Below are positions 8,851-23,830 of a stretch of DNA of 64,000 bases, in pieces; the stretch's first letter is position 1, and every line of letters begins with the position of its first letter. The stretch lies in NCBI GenBank assembly GCA_963773605.1, contig CAVZBT010000012.1, positions 1,178,001 to 1,242,000 of the forward strand. The letters run 5' to 3'. The stretch is from CAVZBT01 sp963773605 (lineage in GTDB: Bacteria; Acidobacteriota; UBA6911). The notes under the pieces are model-generated. The model had not been told where the DNA came from. It ran no database searches and saw only the letters and a program-made list of their open reading frames with translations. The translations under genes and the position numbers were made by a program.

Positions 8851-9350
8851 TCCTGCAAGTGCGCCTGGCCTCAAACCAGAGAACCGGGTAAGTTCGAGGT
8901 AGGTGGGCCAACGCAGAATTTTCGTGGCCGGAACCCACTACTTCGGGCCTGGTAGTGCATGCGCGAGATCCTCGCATCTAAATGAGCGATTCAGCCAGCT
9001 AACCTGCCCGTGAACAGTGTGAGGTACATTATGGCATCTCCTTGGCCCAAAGAAAAAGATATAAGAAGCGTATAGGCTTTGATGTGAAGGGGGGACATAC
9101 GCTGGAATTTCTTGGGAATTGGAGAGTTCGAGCAAATGTACTTTTAGAGAATGCCTTCCGTATCCGGCAAGTCCTCCCGCCTTCCGCCCCGGAGATCGCG
9201 CTACGCTTTACGCGCGAGGTTGGAAAGGGCCGGGGTGCAGGGCCCCTATATCAATAACCAGGTACGTTCCGGCCCTTCCGCACTGTGCTCAGTTTCCCTG
9301 ATATAAAACGGCGCGTCACGAAACAGTAAGGGCGCAAGGAGGGCCATCTC
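8851..9350 (+). other. Intergenic region, no gene recognised
   Basis: Frames of 60-70 codons exist on both strands but none has a ribosome site together with recognisable motifs. Base composition shifts back from AT-rich to GC-rich across this stretch, so it may mark the edge of the acquired HD-GYP/peptide segment. Confidence 0.3.
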
Positions 9351-9578
9351 ATGACGGAGCAGGGAGCAGTCCTTTTTCTGAACGAAGCCGACGGGGTGTG
9401 GGAGCTCGTGACGGGCGATGCGGGTGATTCGGTTACCGCCTGGGAGGAAGAAGCCGATGCACTCCGGGATCTCGCCAAAGACGGCTGGAAGATCGAAGGG
9501 CCGTTCAGGATGTGCCCGAAGGCCGGCTTTCCCAAGGTGTGGTTCACCGGTTACGGGCTGACGAGGTTGATTCATTAG
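9351..9578 (+). CDS. Small hypothetical protein, 75 residues
   Basis: An AAGGAGGG Shine-Dalgarno seven bases before the ATG is the best in the region and strongly supports translation. The product is acidic in its first half, with conserved-looking VWELVTGDAGDSVTAWEEEADALRDLAKDGW and a basic, aromatic C-terminal half. It has no signal peptide or membrane segment. I do not recognise the family; its size and character suit a small single-domain cytoplasmic protein. It overlaps the next ORF, which suggests a two-gene unit of small proteins beside the defence island. Confidence 0.65.
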   Translation: MTEQGAVLFLNEADGVWELVTGDAGDSVTAWEEEADALRDLAKDGWKIEGPFRMCPKAGFPKVWFTGYGLTRLIH

Positions 9579-9832
9579 GCGAGTCGGCCTGCACAAGTAC
9601 GTCAGGCGAACTTACCCTCGAAGCTCTCCTGGCCCGGAAGGCAGCAATCGGCACCGAGATCGCTGAACTCAACGCCCGGTTGAAACCCGTCGCCGGACGC
9701 AAAAGAGCGAAAAGCGTTGCGGGAAAGGGTATCAAGAGGCGAGGCATGTCCGGCGCCGTCCGCAAGGCGTTAAGCCAGCGAATGAAAGCATACTGCGCAA
9801 AGAAGAAGGCCGGGAAGCGCGCCCGCATTTGA
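9512..9832 (+). CDS. Small basic Lys/Arg-rich protein with KALSQRMKAYCAKKK motif
   Basis: The convincing part is the last 75 residues: LTLEALLARKAAIGTEIAELNARLK forms a short coiled coil, then a run of Lys, Arg, Gly and Ala leads to MSGAVRKALSQRMKAYCAKKKAG. That ending resembles small bacterial nucleoid-type or H1-like proteins with an S-x-x-x-R-K-x-x-x-x-Q-x-x-R-W-A-K-type motif, which are common in Acidobacteria; DNA binding is therefore an inference. The N-terminus is uncertain: the frame is open from a GTG at 9512 overlapping the previous gene and no ATG lies in between, so translation may be coupled or a frameshift may hide the start. Confidence 0.5.
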   Translation: MPEGRLSQGVVHRLRADEVDSLGESACTSTSGELTLEALLARKAAIGTEIAELNARLKPVAGRKRAKSVAGKGIKRRGMSGAVRKALSQRMKAYCAKKKAGKRARI

Positions 9833-10205
9833 AATAGTGGAGGAGGTAGCTCCAGCAGCGTCACCCTTCTCCCAGGGCGGGCCATTACCCCCAAAGCCGC
9901 GGAGGTAACGTCATCGTCGTCACTAAGTCACGAGACGCCTGCGGAACTTCGAGCCGGACGCAGCTCACACACAGCAGCCTTCAAGAGGTCTTCCCCACGC
10001 GGTACAGGAAAGGAACGCCGGTTTCCCGATCCGGTGTCTGTTTACTCTCGTTCAGTTTGTTGAGAATTCCTCATCACCATAGACAGATTTTCGGAATGTG
10101 GTACTGAATATGCAGACCGTGCAGAAGAGCTGTGCAAGCTGTCATTCCAATTCCTAAACCTCAAGCGAGGTCACACCGTCTACGACAGTCTATATTGGCA
10201 GAACA
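9833..10205 (+). other. Intergenic region before the SPARDA locus
   Basis: No gene recognised. A 15-codon plus-strand frame at 10110-10157 encodes MQTVQKSCASCHSNS with a haem-type CxxCH motif, perhaps the tip of a lost cytochrome gene, but it has no ribosome site. The 3' end of the Argonaute gene follows on the minus strand. Confidence 0.3.
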
Positions 10206-11912
10206 CTACATGTAGAAGCTGTAGCGGGTTTGAATGGATTCGCTCTCATTAAGGTGTTTGAGGATGTGTCCCACCTTTCGTGCAGCCGACAACGTAATGG
10301 GCTCGTATCCATCAAACTGCGTGTTATTCCAATTCATTTTAGTTAATGCAAGGATCTCTTTGGTAAGCAATAGCCGACCCTGGTCTGTCTCTTCGAAGCG
10401 TATTCCAAGAGACTGCGGCACGTACATCCCTGGATAGGTCCGAAAGAAATCGACGCTACCCCTAGTATAGAGACAATATTCCTTTTCATCCAACTGCAAT
10501 AATGTTCCACGCAACGGTGGGTATGCGCCTGCCCGGAACAAACGGACGCCCGAGTCGTGCATGCTTATCAGATCGAGCGAGTGAAGGCGGTTTTCCTTCG
10601 CAGCCTCGTCGAATCCTGCTCGCTCTTCACTGCTGTATGTGGAACTCTTATGTAACACCACTCGGGCAGGAATATTGTGGTGCTCAAGTCCGTAATCCTT
10701 TAAAGCTTTGTTCAAGAGCGAATATGCTCCCTCGGCAGGAAGATGAATCTGCAAATCATCCTTACCAAGGAAAGCCGCCGATCCACGTACCGCCATGCCC
10801 TCGCCACGCTCATTAAAGACCTGCGCAACGCTAGTAAGGAGGCTTGACTTATCCACGCTCTGGTAAAAGCAGATCCCGACAAAACAGGCTGTATAGTCAT
10901 GGGCATGCCGTACAAGCCGCCATGGGATTCCGCCAGCCTTGTAGTAGAGTGCCACATGGAAGTTCCATGCCCGCGTTGCCTCATCCTGATTCGTGCGCAG
11001 TCGGTTTCTGTTTCGCTTCTGGACTTTCCTTTTGGACTCGTCGTAAGTGCCTGGCAAGACGATCTGGATAGGCTTGCCGAATTTCATTGCCTTCGCCTTG
11101 AGCAGATCATGAAAATCCGGCACCCGTTCAGGCTGTCGCACGCAATGCGCTCCCGTGCCACTTTGCGCCTCGAATTCCTCAATGTTCATAGCCTGAATGA
11201 GCGCAACTGGCGGCGCACAGACAATTACATGAACATTCTTAGTAGAAACGGCTTCGATTTCAGCCAGAAACGCTTCAACGGCCTTTTCAACAGCAGCCTT
11301 GGAGTTGGACTTGTCCTTGAGGTCTTTAAAAATACGGGTGGCAATATGTCCCTGCAACTCTGAGGGAGCACAAACCACTGATTGGAGCGCGTCGTCGACC
11401 GTAAATCCCGGAAACGCTGAAAACAAATGGGGTTGGTTGCTAGGTTTTTCTTGGATACCGTGCCGACAACGCTCAAGCCATTCTAAAACACCCTGAGTCG
11501 TCTCAGCTGTGCCAACAATTCCCAGATTGATTTGTTTTGGAGATGTGTTCTCCGCATAATCAAGCGGGCCATAGTTACGCAGGCCAAAGCGAATGTCTAT
11601 ATGTCTGCCAACCCCAAATTCCAATTCAGGTTCTTCGAGGTGTATGACTTTCATAGTTCGAAAAGGTGGAGTCGCTTCTTCACTCCCGTCCTTTATCACC
11701 TTTCCACCATCTTCCTCTTTTTGTAACCATTCCCTGTCGATGATTCCCACTTCGGTTCTGAAACTGATTTGTTTGCCGAACGTCAGATCAACGTGGCGAG
11801 TGAAGAGGCCCGGTGGCCTTGAAAGATAATCGCTCACAAAAACGATTTGACCGAGCACTGCGGAATTCCGCTCAAGCAGTTTCATTCCGCTAAGAAGAGA
11901 TTGAAATCGCAT
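10206..11912 (-). CDS. Short prokaryotic Argonaute (MID-PIWI) of a SPARDA system
   Basis: The protein has 568 residues, the size of short pAgos that lack N and PAZ domains. The PIWI region can be seen in FHVALYYKAGGIPWRLV, DYTACFVGICFYQ and ARVVLHKSSTYSSEERAGF. The strand that carries the first catalytic Asp in active Argonautes reads VGICFY, with no Asp, so slicing activity is probably lost, as in short pAgos generally. The start overlaps the end of the DREN-APAZ gene by 31 bp, which implies translational coupling. In SPARDA the pAgo binds a small RNA guide, recognises invader DNA and activates its partner nuclease. The function here is inferred from the partner's domains. Confidence 0.88.
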   Translation of the reverse strand: MRFQSLLSGMKLLERNSAVLGQIVFVSDYLSRPPGLFTRHVDLTFGKQISFRTEVGIIDREWLQKEEDGGKVIKDGSEEATPPFRTMKVIHLEEPELEFGVGRHIDIRFGLRNYGPLDYAENTSPKQINLGIVGTAETTQGVLEWLERCRHGIQEKPSNQPHLFSAFPGFTVDDALQSVVCAPSELQGHIATRIFKDLKDKSNSKAAVEKAVEAFLAEIEAVSTKNVHVIVCAPPVALIQAMNIEEFEAQSGTGAHCVRQPERVPDFHDLLKAKAMKFGKPIQIVLPGTYDESKRKVQKRNRNRLRTNQDEATRAWNFHVALYYKAGGIPWRLVRHAHDYTACFVGICFYQSVDKSSLLTSVAQVFNERGEGMAVRGSAAFLGKDDLQIHLPAEGAYSLLNKALKDYGLEHHNIPARVVLHKSSTYSSEERAGFDEAAKENRLHSLDLISMHDSGVRLFRAGAYPPLRGTLLQLDEKEYCLYTRGSVDFFRTYPGMYVPQSLGIRFEETDQGRLLLTKEILALTKMNWNNTQFDGYEPITLSAARKVGHILKHLNESESIQTRYSFYM

Positions 11913-13003
11913 TGTTCGAGCCTGCGGAACCCATCTCTCGTATAGTAATAAGTCGGAGTCACCCGCAAGTAGTAACTTTGATCGTGCAAAAGAAACATCG
12001 CGCTAAACCCGAGATGGCGAAAGTATGCCGACCGTTCCGGATCTCTCTTGTTCTGAAAGTACTCGACTACGCCCCGAGAAGTGCGCTTGGAGATGCTGTC
12101 ATAGGGCTCGTTCCATGACTTCATGCCTTCAGGCAACTTAAAGTAAAAGTAATCCAGGTTGGAATCAAATTCTATGTCAAGGTGATGAAGCTTCCGGCGT
12201 AGCGTTAATTTGAGCAGTCTGACAAACTCATGCCGAACTTGCTCTTCATCAGAATAGGCAAAATCTCCAGAGTCAAACGATTCTATGCTTCCCTGATCGC
12301 AGATCTCAAGCCACAACTCGTGGCCAAGGTCGTAAAAGCTGACGACTTTCTTTTCCTTTAAGAACCACTCCCCACCCATCCTCAACCCTTTGCTCCTAAA
12401 ATGCTGTTTGACCTGCCAGTCTTGTCGCATTTGGGTGTCTGCGGTCCATATCTTTGGAGGGAATGATTTTACTGGGAGGAGGTTGGAAAATACCCGTTCC
12501 TGGCGTGGCTGAGGAGAAAGGTAAATTCCAGAACTGGGAGGCAGTGCAAGCTGCATGAGAGTCTGCCTTGCCGAGCTGTCGAACCTGTGCTTGGCCTTCT
12601 CGAAAAGGATCTTCCTCTTTGATCGCACTGAGAGTTCCTTGAAATAATCCTTGACGGAAATCCAATAGGCCTCCTGCGTTTTTGGTCTCGACACCACGAG
12701 GATTACCGGAGCGTTACCCTGGAGCCAATAGTCAAGGTCACGTTCCTTACAGATGAACTCGAAGGACTCGCGCGTCTCCGCAATAAACGATTTCTCCGTC
12801 GCCTTACTCTGGACAAAGATGATGCTGTTGAAGACCTGGCTGGTAGCCGAGTCGCGAATCTCCAGAAAGCCGTCGAGGCCCGCTTCAAGCGCCTGATTTG
12901 TTGGGTGCCATGTGAATCCCATTTCGAGCAAGACACGTTCGATTACGTTTATGCCCTTCTGGCCGACAATGGAGTTCTGCGAAACTCTTTTGGGTTCTGA
13001 CAT
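11882..13003 (-). CDS. DREN-APAZ nuclease subunit of a SPARDA system (DUF4365 plus APAZ)
   Basis: The protein has 373 residues. The N-terminal 160 residues match the DUF4365 type of PD-(D/E)xK nuclease: a helix GINVIERVLLEMG, then AGLDGFLEI, whose Asp is the first metal ligand, and IIFVQSKA, a Q/E-x-K-type active site. The C-terminal 200 residues are an APAZ-like domain (the module that pairs with short Argonautes), with SFYDLGHELWLEI and YYLRVTPTYYYTRDG. It lies immediately upstream of, and overlaps, the pAgo gene, as expected for SPARDA. When the guide-loaded pAgo meets target DNA, DREN is thought to degrade DNA and RNA without specificity and stop phage or plasmid spread by killing or arresting the cell. 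Confidence 0.88.
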   Translation of the reverse strand: MSEPKRVSQNSIVGQKGINVIERVLLEMGFTWHPTNQALEAGLDGFLEIRDSATSQVFNSIIFVQSKATEKSFIAETRESFEFICKERDLDYWLQGNAPVILVVSRPKTQEAYWISVKDYFKELSVRSKRKILFEKAKHRFDSSARQTLMQLALPPSSGIYLSPQPRQERVFSNLLPVKSFPPKIWTADTQMRQDWQVKQHFRSKGLRMGGEWFLKEKKVVSFYDLGHELWLEICDQGSIESFDSGDFAYSDEEQVRHEFVRLLKLTLRRKLHHLDIEFDSNLDYFYFKLPEGMKSWNEPYDSISKRTSRGVVEYFQNKRDPERSAYFRHLGFSAMFLLHDQSYYLRVTPTYYYTRDGFRRLEQCDFNLFLAE

Positions 13004-13036
13004 TGCGTCGAGCTTAGGGTAGTTGGGTCAGGTCTG

Positions 13037-13534
13037 TCAACTGCCTGGGTACCTTGGCCGTGAGTGTATGGCTCCAGAATCGTGAAATCTTGCAGTTCTG
13101 GAGCCGATGCAACAGAGTCCCCGGCTTGCGGCGGAATCAGCCTTGAGAGAGCCTTCCGTAATGTAAAGTGGCGTGCTTGGATCTCCTAGCATTCCGCGAA
13201 CCAGAGGCGGCATATCCAAAACCAGGCGACTGCCGGCGCGTGTTTCATATTTGATTGGTTTCCCGTCCTCCTTCGTCCTCGGTAGATCTGGTCTTATTTG
13301 GCAGGTAGAAGGTTCGCCGTGGACGTCGTAGATAGGGATGAATAGGAAGGGCACCAAACACTGCGCTTCAGAAAAGCCTGTTCCCAGCAGCACGCCTGGG
13401 TTCGTCACGGAACAGTACCCACGCGCCTCGATGACGTCCGCTGAAATGGCCGAGTCTTCGAGGCGCTCCCTATGATGCGGTAGCACGATGAGTTCGTCGG
13501 TGTCGTCACCCTTACTGCCTACATGCTCTGGCAT
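13037..13534 (-). pseudogene. Truncated DUF3854 (primase/TOPRIM-like) protein
   Basis: The ATG at 13532-13534 follows an AAGGGAGG site. The first 145 residues match the N-terminal part of DUF3854 proteins of mobile elements: DSAISADVIEARGYCSVT, IRPDLPRTKEDGKPIKYET, LVLDMPPLVRGMLGDP and LYITEGSLKADSAASRGLCCIG. The similarity then stops abruptly, and about 20 unrelated residues follow, so the catalytic and helicase parts expected in the full-length protein are missing. It is probably the remnant of a plasmid- or phage-like replication gene, cut when the neighbouring SPARDA locus arrived. It lies 34 bp upstream of the DREN-APAZ start, in the same direction. Confidence 0.7.
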
Positions 13535-14033
13535 GATTAGCCTCCCTTTGTTGAACACGAATGCGTGTGACCTTCTGCCCAATCAGACGCGAAAACCGCT
13601 ACTCGCTTCCCCTAATTCGCTAGTTTGTTATTAAAATCTGCTCAATCACTAACCTGCCCGCAGATGATCCTTGCGGCTTAAGACAGTGGGGGGACAGGTG
13701 GGACAGGTGGGCCGTTTGGTAGAGAAACAGCAGAGCACGCCACTGGCCCATTGTCTTTTTCTGCAGCAACCACGGGTTCTCTTTCAGGGAGGCGCCCAAC
13801 CGTCCCAGGTGTCCCTACTCGTCGTTTCGACTTGTCCAGGTGGACACAGCCCGGACTGCCGAGTTCGGGCATTGGAGCTTCCGCCCGGAAGACAAACTTC
13901 CAGTCCGGGTGCCCTTTTGGTCCTCCACCTCCCTGCACTAAGAGTCGCCGTTGGTTTTCGTCGACTTTCATCGAGTTATGTTTGCTGTTGTGTCACTTCA
14001 TAGAAGGTAGTAGCTTCGCACTACGCTGACCAA
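13535..14033 (+). other. Intergenic region between truncated primase-like gene and type I R-M operon
   Basis: This gap separates the minus-strand SPARDA side from the plus-strand restriction operon. A minus-strand frame at 13678-13971 ends PPVPPVPPLS and might be the tail of a mobile-element protein, but it has no ribosome site and no recognised domain. Short direct repeats of GGGACAGGTG lie at about 13685-13705. Confidence 0.3.
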
Positions 14034-14277
14034 GTGCAGGCAACTTCAGAGGTTGGCCATGGGAAGGACAATGCCCGAACCTGGGTTGCGGTTGACAAGG
14101 TTGCCCGTCACCTCGGTGTAGCCAAAGACTCGGTTTACGGGTGGATCGAGACCAAGGGCCTGCCATCTCACGGAGTAGGAAGGCTCTGGAAGTTCAAGAT
14201 GTCGGAGATCGATGAGTGTGTTCATGCCGGCGGCGCCGGGTCAAGATCGACACTAGCAAACGCAGGGGGAGACGCTG

Positions 14278-14303
<26 letters not shown>
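14034..14303 (+). CDS. Excisionase-type helix-turn-helix protein heading a type I R-M operon
   Basis: The protein has 89 residues with a GTG start; no in-frame ATG fits. The central sequence TWVAVDKVARHLGVAKDSVYGWIETKGLPSH followed by GRLWKFKMSEIDECV is a MerR/excisionase-type winged HTH (HTH_17). Proteins of this kind commonly precede hsdM in acidobacterial and deltaproteobacterial type I systems and probably regulate the operon. It overlaps the hsdM start at 14278 by 26 bp, consistent with coupled translation. Confidence 0.75.
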
Positions 14304-17143
<2,840 letters not shown>

Positions 17144-17144
17144 C

Positions 17145-17871
17145 GTGGCCGAACGTAATACCACCTTCGCCGTCTTTATCGACTACGATAATCTTGAGCA
17201 GCCGCACAGGAGTGCCGGCATCCTCGACGTCGTCACCAGAGTCTTGATTCAGATTCCGATGGACTCATCCACCACGCGAAGCCAGGTGCGATGTGCGGGT
17301 GTATGGCGGGTGGTATGAGGGCACGCAGATCACACGAATGGCTCAAAACGTGACAATTGAGATACAGAACGACTTCCCAACGATTATCCGCCTATCGCCC
17401 ACTACGGGTTCTCATGTCGCGATCTCGACGAATGCCGAACTCGCGGTCGCTTTGCTACAGGAGCCCGGATACCAGATATTCAACACATACCGGCGAAAGG
17501 GGAGACCCAGGGGTGTGCGAATCGAGGAAGCAGCCGCAGTTGGATGCAACGATTCGGCATGTATTCTTCCCCTTATGAAGACGCTTCTCAAGACCGGCTA
17601 TTGTCCGAAGCCGAATTGCAGGGTTGTGCTCGGCGATCTCGTTTATAGGCATGAGCAAAAGATTGTCGATACCATGTTGTCGTGCGATTTGATTCACGCC
17701 GCCAGCGCTGCCTATGATCCGATCATCTTGGTGAGCGGAGATGACGACTTTCTACCGCCCCTCCGGACCATCTTGTTGCGGGGAGCCGCCGTGCTGAGGT
17801 TCCATCCTAAGCCCAGCGATCAACGAACCTCCTTCCCCCAGGTACCTCAGTTACTTGAAAAGGACCTTTAG
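17145..17871 (+). CDS. NYN-domain (PIN-like) ribonuclease, one frameshift
   Basis: A GTG start lies two bases after the hsdS stop. The protein starts MAERNTTFAVFIDYDNLEQ with the DxDN motif of NYN/LabA-type nucleases. A frame change between about 17265 and 17285 links this to VRVYGGWYEG and a continuous frame to 17871. The later acidic motifs are GDLVYRHEQKIVDTMLSCDLIHAA and the nearly invariant ILVSGDDDFLPPLR. These Asp residues form the metal site of the PIN/NYN RNase fold. It should cut RNA in the cytoplasm. It is embedded in the restriction operon, three bases before the NACHT gene, so it probably acts as the effector partner of that NTPase or as an accessory defence RNase (inference). 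Confidence 0.75.
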
Positions 17872-17873
17872 CC

Positions 17874-20084
17874 ATGCAGATCAACGACTTCAAATCCATC
17901 GTAACAGCTTTTGCTGATCCGGGGAACGGAGCTTCTATTCGAAAAAGCACAAGTCGTTATCTCCGTCAACGGCGATCTCATTTCCGCCACCATCGCGACT
18001 AAGTCGGGCGATCTGTACGTTGACGAAGGCAGTGGTCAGGAACCCGCCAGCAAGTGGATTCTCACTCGATTGGCGCGATTGCCGTTGCTAGCAGCGCGGC
18101 TTCGGGAGAGTGTCGTCCCGACCGAATTCTTTGTTTCGCCCTCGGCATCGCTCTTTCCCACACTTGGACACGGCGAGGACGGGGTCGGCACAGATGATGC
18201 CTTAACTACAACGCTACAGACCATTAATGCACGTAGTCCGTTAGAAACAATGGTCCTCTATGTCACTAGCGATGCTGGCGAGGGAAAGACTTCGCTCATT
18301 AACCAACTCGCGCGTGCCCAAGCCCAACGGTTCACGGAGAACAAGTCCGACTGGCTGTTGGTCCCAATTCCCCTTGGAGGCAGGCACTTCTTGAGGTTCG
18401 ACGATATCACTGTTGGCGCGCTTCAAAACCGGTATCGATTCCCATTCCTCTACTACGACTCATTCCTCGCACTTGTGAAGATGGGGGTGATCGTGCCCGC
18501 CTTCGATGGGTTTGAAGAGATGTTCGTGGAGAGCAGTTCGGGCGAGGCGCTTTCTGCCATGGGGATTCTAGTCGGGGCGCTGCAATCTCAAGGAGCGATA
18601 GTTGTTGCAGCCAGGAAGGCGTACTTCGAGTTTGAAAATCTCCGAACTCAAGAGCGGCTTTTCGACACGATCAGGACGTTCTCCGTTGGGTTCGGAAAAC
18701 TTGAGCTGAAGCGATGGGCCCAGCCGCAGTTCATGGCGTACTGCAATAATCGAGGCATCATCGACGCAGAGAAAATCTACACGAGTGTCAGCGAGCGACT
18801 GCTGCCGAACCACCCCCTCCTGACACGAGCAGTACTGGTGAAGAGGCTTCTGGATGTAGCCACGACAAGCCCATCGCTGGACGCCTTTCTAGAACAACTG
18901 CAAAAATCGGGCGCAGACTTTTTCTGGGTGTTCGTGCGAGGATTGATCGAGCGGGAGGCCAACGAAAAGTGGATCGACCGGACAGGCGACAAGGAAGTCG
19001 GGGCGCCACTACTCAGCATCGAAGAACACTGTGAGCTTCTTTCGCAGATCGCTCTCGCAATGTGGGAATCGCGGGTGGCCTACGTGAAGCTAGACAATCT
19101 CGAATTCGTCGCGGACTACTTCAGCGAATTGACAAAGAAGAACGCCTTCCAGGCACAGCAGATTCGCGAGCGCATCCGTGGCCATGCGATGTTGATTCCT
19201 TCCCCAAACGCGGGGCAAGCGGTTGAATTCGATCATGATGAATTCCGTCTGTTTTTCCTGGGAGAAGGGATTGCTCATCAGATCCGACCAATGAACGATC
19301 GTGCTAAAGCGGAAGTGCTGGGAACATTCCGCCGGGGTGTTTTGCCACGGCATGCGCAGCACACCCTCATCCGAGCTGTTACGCGGGACACGAGGTTAGA
19401 TCGGCTTCAAGTCATCAGGTTCCTCCTGGACATCCGCACGATGGACGCCCACGCATCCTATACACAGGAGAACTGCAGTGACATCGTTATTCGCATGCTC
19501 AGCGGTGCCGATGGTGGCGGCTTGGAGGTAAGGGATCTAGCGTTTGGAGGGGACGCCCTTCGCGACAGGAAGCTTTCCGGGGTCTCCTTTTATAACTGCT
19601 ATTTTTCCCCAACTAGCTTGGAGTTAACAGAGCTGACAAAATGCGTTTTCGTCTCAACACAAAATTCGCTCAGCTAAGGGTATACGATTCCACCAAAACT
19701 GTCGATGTCACCTTCGACCGGTGTACAGTTGATGCGTTGATGCTGACAGACAAGCATCGCCAGAGCTGGGATCCGGCTGAAATCCGAAACCAGCTAGAAC
19801 AGTTGGGCATCACATTCCTTGAACCGGAAGCACCCACGAGCGGTCCCGTCCCTACCGAGCAAGTCGATGCTCAGATCCGCGACGTGGAGAAGGTTGTTCG
19901 TTACTTCTTGCGTAGTACCCACATGAGCGAGAGCGTTATGAAGTTGAAGTTAGGAGGGCGGGGACAAGCGTTTATCGACCAAACCTTGCCACGGTTAAGG
20001 AAATGCGGAGTGATTGTGGAAATTGAAAACCGCGGGGCGGGGACCAGCGTCGATTCAGACTTGGCGTTTCACTCCAGAGGCTAA
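17874..20084 (+). CDS. NACHT-type STAND NTPase, two frameshifts
   Basis: The first ATG, three bases after the NYN stop, starts MQINDFKSIVTAFADPG; one extra G near 17925 shifts the frame into 17911-19677. One missing A in the AAAA run near 19660 shifts it again to 19641-20084, giving about 735 residues. The P-loop YVTSDAGEGKTSLINQLA is Walker A, and MGVIVPAFDGFEEMF is a NACHT-style Walker B (hydrophobic-D-G-F-E-E). Beyond residue 550 a short pentapeptide-like stretch (LAFGGDALRDRKLSGVSFYNCYF) precedes a C-terminal winged-helix-like segment. STAND NTPases of this kind sense an invader and oligomerise. No nuclease domain is visible in the protein, so the adjacent NYN protein is the natural effector candidate. 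I do not recognise a named system with this pairing. Confidence 0.75.
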
Positions 20085-20151
20085 ACACGGCCGTTGCGGC
20101 CTCCCGTGGATCATTTTCACGATTCTTGGAACAATTTGAAAGAGTTGTTTG

Positions 20152-23365
<3,214 letters not shown>

Positions 23366-23830
23366 AAAGTCGATAGCGAACGCTAAGTGCACTGCATTTG
23401 GCTGTGTCCCGAGCTGTGCCCGCGACAACTCACTCGTAACCAAACATAACCAACTCAGTCCTACTTCTCGCCCGCGAGAGACGCAGGTTGTGCCTATTTA
23501 TCAATGATTTACAGAGCCCTGTTGCAGGGCTGAAAATCCGTGTGTCGTTGGTTCAGTTAGGTGCTTGCGACCAGTGCAGAGCCCATCTCCTTTAACGGCT
23601 AGCCCGACGTTCCGTTTGCTCCCGCAACTACGCCTCAAAGTAAGCATTTGTGTCCTAAACTCTCACCGGCAATAACCCAAGTTCAAACAACTGCAGCGAG
23701 GATGATCAAGAACAGATTGAGAGGAGCGTTCGGAGTCCGACGAGCGCACAACACACGCCCCTGGGGGGCGTGGGTTGTGTCCACGGGGCTAATCCTTGAC
23801 TCCAAAAGCGATTTCCGTGAAACTGCGCGC
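23366..23830 (+). other. Right border of the defence island with a tRNA-like fragment
   Basis: No gene recognised. Positions 23527-23554 contain CTGAAAATCC followed by GTCGTTGGTTC, which resembles the anticodon loop and T-arm of tRNA-Phe, but the anticodon stem and acceptor stem do not pair, so it is not a functional tRNA. A perfect six-base hairpin (AGCCCT/AGGGCT) overlaps its left side. It could be an integration-site scar. From about 23790 the sequence is shared with 31615 onward, the duplicated leader of the binding-protein gene. Confidence 0.35.

Noticed and set aside
10110..10157. 15-codon frame with a CxxCH haem motif
   Set aside because: No ribosome site and no haem-protein context; it could be a chance occurrence or a tiny gene scar.
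13678..13971. 97-codon minus-strand frame ending PPVPPVPPLS
   Set aside because: No ribosome site or domain; only a weak hint of a mobile-element protein tail.
23527..23554. tRNA-Phe-like sequence as a functional tRNA gene
   Set aside because: The anticodon stem pairs at only about three positions and no acceptor stem or D-arm is present.
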